Below, piece by piece: positions 6,189 through 8,587 of a DNA stretch of 8,587 nt. Within the stretch, counting starts at the first letter, position 1; every line of letters starts with the position of its first letter. Source of the DNA: an uncultured Planctomycetota bacterium (GTDB taxonomy: Bacteria > Planctomycetota > Planctomycetia > Pirellulales > Thermoguttaceae); assembly GCA_902797455.1 (NCBI GenBank), contig CADBTE010000291.1, positions 1 to 8,587 on the forward strand, read 5' to 3'. Both the position numbers and the translations under genes were made by a program. The notes under the pieces were generated by a model. The model was not told the origin of the DNA, ran no database searches, and saw only the letters and a program-made list of their open reading frames with translations.

Positions 6189-6217
6189 AGTATAATCATT
6201 TTACTCAATGTTTTCCA
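6189..6217 (-). promoter_or_regulatory. Candidate promoter for the 61-aa/lutA/lipoprotein operon
   Basis: On the minus strand TGGAAA (6217-6212; four of six matches to TTGACA) and TATACT (6194-6189) are separated by 17 nt. The leader to the ATG at 6025 would be about 155-160 nt and would contain both inverted repeats. The -35 match is modest. Confidence 0.35.
6191..6196 (+). promoter_or_regulatory. Consensus -10 box, candidate for the histidine kinase gene
   Basis: A perfect TATAAT sits in the AT-rich patch, but no recognisable -35 element lies 16-18 nt upstream and the TG of an extended -10 is absent. It overlaps the minus-strand TATACT box by four bases. The leader to the kinase ATG would be about 155 nt. 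Confidence 0.35.
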
Positions 6218-6356
6218 GCGTCAGAGGGGGAAAAGGGGGAATTTTTATAGAGACAAAAACGGTTTGTATCCGAAAAATGAGACACACCCCGCGGCTCACT
6301 TCCCCCTTGGCGTCGGCGCTGGAGGGGAAAAACGAGATAACTGGTTTGATTTTTCC

Positions 6357-7130
6357 ATGGTCGAAGCGATGTCAGAATCCCAATGGAATCAGGAACGAAA
6401 AGAACTGCTTGAACGAATCGCGATTCTTGAGGAACGCCTGGAGCGGGTTCAGCAGCTGACCGCCGTTGGCGAGTTGGCCAGTACGACGACGCACGAGTTC
6501 AATAATATCCTCACGACCATCCTCAATTACGCGAAGATGGGGATGCGTCACGCTGACGCCCAGACGCGTGACAAGGCTTTTGGGAAGATTCTCGACGCGG
6601 CCACCCGCGCGGCTAAAGTGACTTCGACTGTCTTGGGATTGGCCCGGAACCGAAAACCGGGAATGGAACCGACCGATTTGGTGTCGCTCACTAACGACGT
6701 GCTCCTTCTCCTGGAGCGGGAGATGAATAAATACAGGGTGAGCGTCGAGAAGAACTTCGAGCAGGTTCCCGAAATCAACGCCAATGGGAACCAGATTCAG
6801 CAAGTCCTCGTGAACTTGCTGATTAACGCCCGTCAGGCGATGCCCGACGGTGGACGGCTGATCTTAAAAATCTCGTATGATCCGGCGGCCAAGATGGTGC
6901 AGCTGAGTGTTCGGGATTTCGGCTGCGGGATCCCCGCGGAAAGGCTGCCGCGGATCTTCGACTCGTTCTACACGACCAAAGAGGGGCCCGACGCCAGCGG
7001 CAAGGGGGGAACCGGCTTGGGACTGTCGCTTTGCAAAAGCGTGGTCGAACGGCATCATGGCAAGATCCGAGTCGACAGTACCCTCGGCAAGGGGACGATG
7101 TTTACCTTAAAGTTTCCGGCATTGGAGTGA
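6357..7130 (+). CDS. Cytosolic histidine kinase without a sensor domain
   Basis: From the ATG at 6357 the protein has 257 residues; an ATG at 6369 would give 253, and neither has a clear ribosome site. A charged N-terminal helix (about 5-35) probably forms a coiled coil leading into the dimerisation domain. The H-box carries the phospho-acceptor His46 in THEFNNILT, of the NtrB/HisKA kind. The ATP-binding domain has the N-box with Asn157 (LINARQAMPDGG), the G1 box D187-x-G189-x-G191 (DFGCGIP), the F-box (IFDSFYTTK, about 200-208) and the G2 box (GGTGLGLSL, about 217-225). All catalytic boxes are intact. There is no membrane helix, PAS, GAF or receiver domain, so a signal must come through a partner. 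Autophosphorylation on His and transfer to a response regulator are expected, but no regulator gene is next to it. Confidence 0.92.
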   Translation: MVEAMSESQWNQERKELLERIAILEERLERVQQLTAVGELASTTTHEFNNILTTILNYAKMGMRHADAQTRDKAFGKILDAATRAAKVTSTVLGLARNRKPGMEPTDLVSLTNDVLLLLEREMNKYRVSVEKNFEQVPEINANGNQIQQVLVNLLINARQAMPDGGRLILKISYDPAAKMVQLSVRDFGCGIPAERLPRIFDSFYTTKEGPDASGKGGTGLGLSLCKSVVERHHGKIRVDSTLGKGTMFTLKFPALE

Positions 7131-7157
7131 GCGTTTTTCTGGCGGTGAAAAGAATCG

Positions 7158-7190
7158 CGCCGGTTTTTCTCTCAAACTCCTTGACCGGCG
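7158..7190. repeat. 7-bp inverted repeat overlapping the ACT gene promoter
   Basis: CGCCGGT (7158-7164) is complementary to ACCGGCG (7184-7190) with a 19-nt spacer. No T-tract follows on the plus strand, so it is a poor terminator for the kinase gene. The right arm covers most of the -35 box of the predicted promoter at 7181-7209, so it might be an operator; this is weak. Confidence 0.3.
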
Positions 7191-7209
7191 GGGGCTGTTG
7201 CGCTATAGA
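7181..7209 (+). promoter_or_regulatory. Predicted sigma70-type promoter of the tandem-ACT gene
   Basis: TTGACC (7181-7186) and TATAGA (7204-7209) have the ideal 17-nt spacing. Transcription would start near 7216, leaving a leader of about 52 nt. The ACT gene therefore need not depend on read-through from the kinase gene. Confidence 0.6.
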
Positions 7210-7268
7210 TTAGTGAGGAAGACGCCCCGGATGTTCCCCAAAAGGACCATATACTTGGAGTTTGTGCC

Positions 7269-7697
7269 ATGATCATCAAGCAGCTGTCTCTCTTTCTCGA
7301 GAATAAACCGGGTCACCTGGCGCGAGCGTGCCAGATTCTTGCCGACGCGGGACTGAACGTCGAATCGATGGCGCTGGCCGATACCGAGCAGTTCGGTATT
7401 CTCCGGTTTCTTATCCGTGACTGGGAAAAGGCCCGGCAGGTTTTGACCGATGCCGGCGCGATGCCTCGTGTGACGGATGTTCTGGCCATTGCGGTCCCGA
7501 ATCGTCCCGGCGGGCTGGTGACGCTCCTATCGGCGCTGGATGGGTCCACCGTCAATATCGAGTATATGTATGGCTTCAACTCCCCGAAGCTGGCCCAATC
7601 GGTGATTGTTCTTCGTCTGGACGATCCACAGCAGGGGATTCTCCGATTCCAAGAGGCCAACGTTCGGATCTTGACCGAGAACGAACTGTTCGATTAG
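7269..7697 (+). CDS. Tandem ACT-domain protein, probable amino-acid-responsive regulator
   Basis: The 142 residues consist of two ACT domains and nothing else: one at about 3-67 (FLENKPGHLARACQILADAGLNVESM, in two parts around Gly15 and Asn30) and one at about 70-138 (VPNRPGGLVTLLSALDG and VNIEYMYGF). ACT domains bind amino acids or other small ligands at dimer interfaces. Stand-alone two-ACT proteins of this kind (COG4747-like) often sit beside phenylacetate-CoA ligase or indolepyruvate oxidoreductase genes, but neither is seen here. It differs from IlvN, which has one N-terminal ACT domain plus a different C-terminal domain, so it is not the missing partner of ilvB in any obvious way. The start ATG is preceded by GGAG (7257-7260) with an 8-nt spacer. 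Its stop overlaps the stop of the convergent DUF58 gene by 4 nt. Confidence 0.88.
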   Translation: MIIKQLSLFLENKPGHLARACQILADAGLNVESMALADTEQFGILRFLIRDWEKARQVLTDAGAMPRVTDVLAIAVPNRPGGLVTLLSALDGSTVNIEYMYGFNSPKLAQSVIVLRLDDPQQGILRFQEANVRILTENELFD

Positions 7698-8587
7698 TTT
7701 TGGGTCGGTTCCTTATCGCCGCCGAGCGTTTTTTCTCGCGGCGCTTCGCCATGCGGCGGGTCGAACCAAAAGAGCGTATCGAACTGTTTTGAACTGGTGT
7801 CGACGATCGTGGTCCGTGTCAGAAGCTGCCGCAGAGGCTCTTCGTTTAGGCGGTGGTGCCGCCTTTCGCCGTCCAGCGGGCGCGTGGTGACAAGGATGAT
7901 CTGCGACAGCGCCCCGACAGCCGCGCACTGGCGCAAGATTTCGGGAAGAGGGTCTTGTTCGGTCGGTTCGGCGGTGGCCAGATGGCGCGCGATCTCGGTC
8001 CCCGTGCCGGCGGCGGAGGCGTTCTGGCAAAAATAGTGTGTGCTGCCGTCTTCCAGGTGTCCGACCAGACCAAAGGCCGCGGGCATCTTTTGCTTTTTGA
8101 CCAGTTCTTCGATCAGGGTTGCCGTGAAACAGACGGCGAGCTCTTGATTTTCCAGTTCCTCGAGCGAGTTGGTTGATTGGGGATGAAACAGATCAAGAAT
8201 CACCGCCGCGCTTTGAAGGGTTCGGTTTTGAAACTGACGCACGAGGAGCTTCTGATACTTCGCCGAAGCGTGCTGATGGATCCACTTACGCTCATCCATC
8301 GGCTGCCATTGCCGAATACCGAAGAGTTCTTCTCCGGTACGGTCGATGTTGTTTCGGCGCGGAGCCTCCTCGGCGATTTTCTGACGCAGTGACGAAAGCC
8401 AAGGGCGCCAGAGGCTCCCGAGTTTCGGACCGATGTAGAAATCCCCTTCCGCGCCGATCGTAACGCTGCTGCGGAAAAAGCCGAGCGGGTAACGTGTCGA
8501 AATGGTGATCGGTCCCAGACGATAATGGCCGCGCTGCGGGAAAGTACCGGTCCAAAGCTCGGTGACGCTGTGAGAGGGACGAACAGC
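7694..8587 (-). CDS. DUF58 domain protein (C-terminal 297 residues, 5' end outside the window)
   Basis: The minus-strand frame is open from base 8587 down to the TAA at 7696-7694, so the N-terminus lies beyond the right edge. An internal Met at 8299 falls inside the conserved domain and is not the start. In the visible part, residues 19-38 (RGHYRLGPITIST, then YPLGFF) match the DUF58 pattern RGxYxLGP followed by DPLGLF. Residues 86-115 (EELFGIRQWQPMDERKWIHQ, then HASAKYQKLLVRQF) match the DUF58 signature of R-x-Y-x-PGD followed by IHWxASAR and LxVREFE, here with several changes. The rest (about 120-297) is a vWA-like region without a clear DxSxS metal site. DUF58 proteins commonly pair with MoxR AAA ATPases, and usually have N-terminal membrane helices; neither can be checked here. 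Confidence 0.85.
   Translation of the reverse strand, partial: AVRPSHSVTELWTGTFPQRGHYRLGPITISTRYPLGFFRSSVTIGAEGDFYIGPKLGSLWRPWLSSLRQKIAEEAPRRNNIDRTGEELFGIRQWQPMDERKWIHQHASAKYQKLLVRQFQNRTLQSAAVILDLFHPQSTNSLEELENQELAVCFTATLIEELVKKQKMPAAFGLVGHLEDGSTHYFCQNASAAGTGTEIARHLATAEPTEQDPLPEILRQCAAVGALSQIILVTTRPLDGERRHHRLNEEPLRQLLTRTTIVDTSSKQFDTLFWFDPPHGEAPREKTLGGDKEPTQN

Larger units (their letters stand above)
6026..6356. other. Divergent intergenic region with hairpins and promoter candidates
   Basis: These 331 bases lie between the divergent starts of the 61-aa gene and the histidine kinase gene. They hold two inverted repeats (6049-6084 and 6085-6110), a GC-rich stretch around 6135-6165, and an AT-rich patch (about 6170-6260) with candidate promoters for both directions. 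Frames crossing it on either strand translate to Arg/Gly-rich sequence that looks non-coding. I see no RNA gene or small gene here. Confidence 0.6.

Noticed and set aside
6026..6208. N-terminal extension of the 61-aa membrane protein to an ATG at 6208
   Set aside because: The extra 61 residues are Arg-rich and read through the 12-bp inverted repeat, while the ATG at 6025 has a well-placed ribosome site directly before a hydrophobic helix.
6129..6356. Longer histidine kinase starting at an ATG at 6129
   Set aside because: The added 76 residues are Gly/Arg-rich without any domain and would cross the promoter-like AT-rich patch.
6208..6459. An 83-codon plus-strand open frame overlapping the kinase start
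   Set aside because: It overlaps the kinase coding sequence in another frame, and its Ser/Arg/Asn-rich product shows no structure.
7717..7743. Hairpin with six T residues after the tandem-ACT gene as a terminator
   Set aside because: The six T residues (7729-7734) are in the loop, not after the stem, the stem has a bulge, and the stretch is coding sequence of the DUF58 gene.

Overview
The window looks like chromosomal DNA of a GC-moderate Gram-negative bacterium, most likely a planctomycete. This is an inference from gene content: a lipoprotein joining LolA-like, thioredoxin-like and FG-GAP-like parts, a LutA-type iron-sulfur protein next to a tiny two-helix membrane protein, a DUF58 protein, and a tRNA without an encoded CCA. 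No rRNA, CRISPR array, insertion sequence or phage structural gene is visible.

Layout. At the left edge (1-138, minus) an open frame of 46 codons runs off the window; it could be the start of a tyrosine-recombinase-like gene. A strong bidirectional terminator (175-220) separates it from ilvB (244-2025, minus), the catalytic subunit of acetolactate synthase, which stands alone without ilvN or ilvC. ilvB and a tRNA with anticodon CAU (2179-2252, plus, probably elongator Met) are divergent. Their back-to-back sigma70-type promoters fill 2074-2154, and a near-perfect 20-bp palindrome lies over the ilvB -10 box. The tRNA ends at an intrinsic terminator (2275-2305).

From 6025 down to 2359 the minus strand carries a probable three-gene operon: a 61-residue two-helix membrane protein, a LutA-like CCG iron-sulfur protein, and an 858-residue multidomain lipoprotein. 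The last two are 26 nt apart. The lipoprotein has a LolA/DUF2092-like region, a thioredoxin fold without its CXXC, and a beta-propeller-like tail. The operon leader contains a perfect 12-bp inverted repeat.

On the plus strand, a cytosolic histidine kinase with no sensor domain and no neighbouring response regulator (6357-7130) is followed by a tandem-ACT protein (7269-7697) that appears to have its own promoter. The ACT gene runs tail to tail into the 3' part of a DUF58 gene (7694-8587, minus), with a 4-nt overlap of stop codons. The DUF58 gene continues beyond the right edge.

There is no clear single pathway. The branched-chain amino acid enzyme, the LutA-type redox protein, the kinase, the ACT protein and the DUF58 protein look like neighbouring housekeeping units. 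The least described item is the minus-strand operon ending in the three-part lipoprotein.
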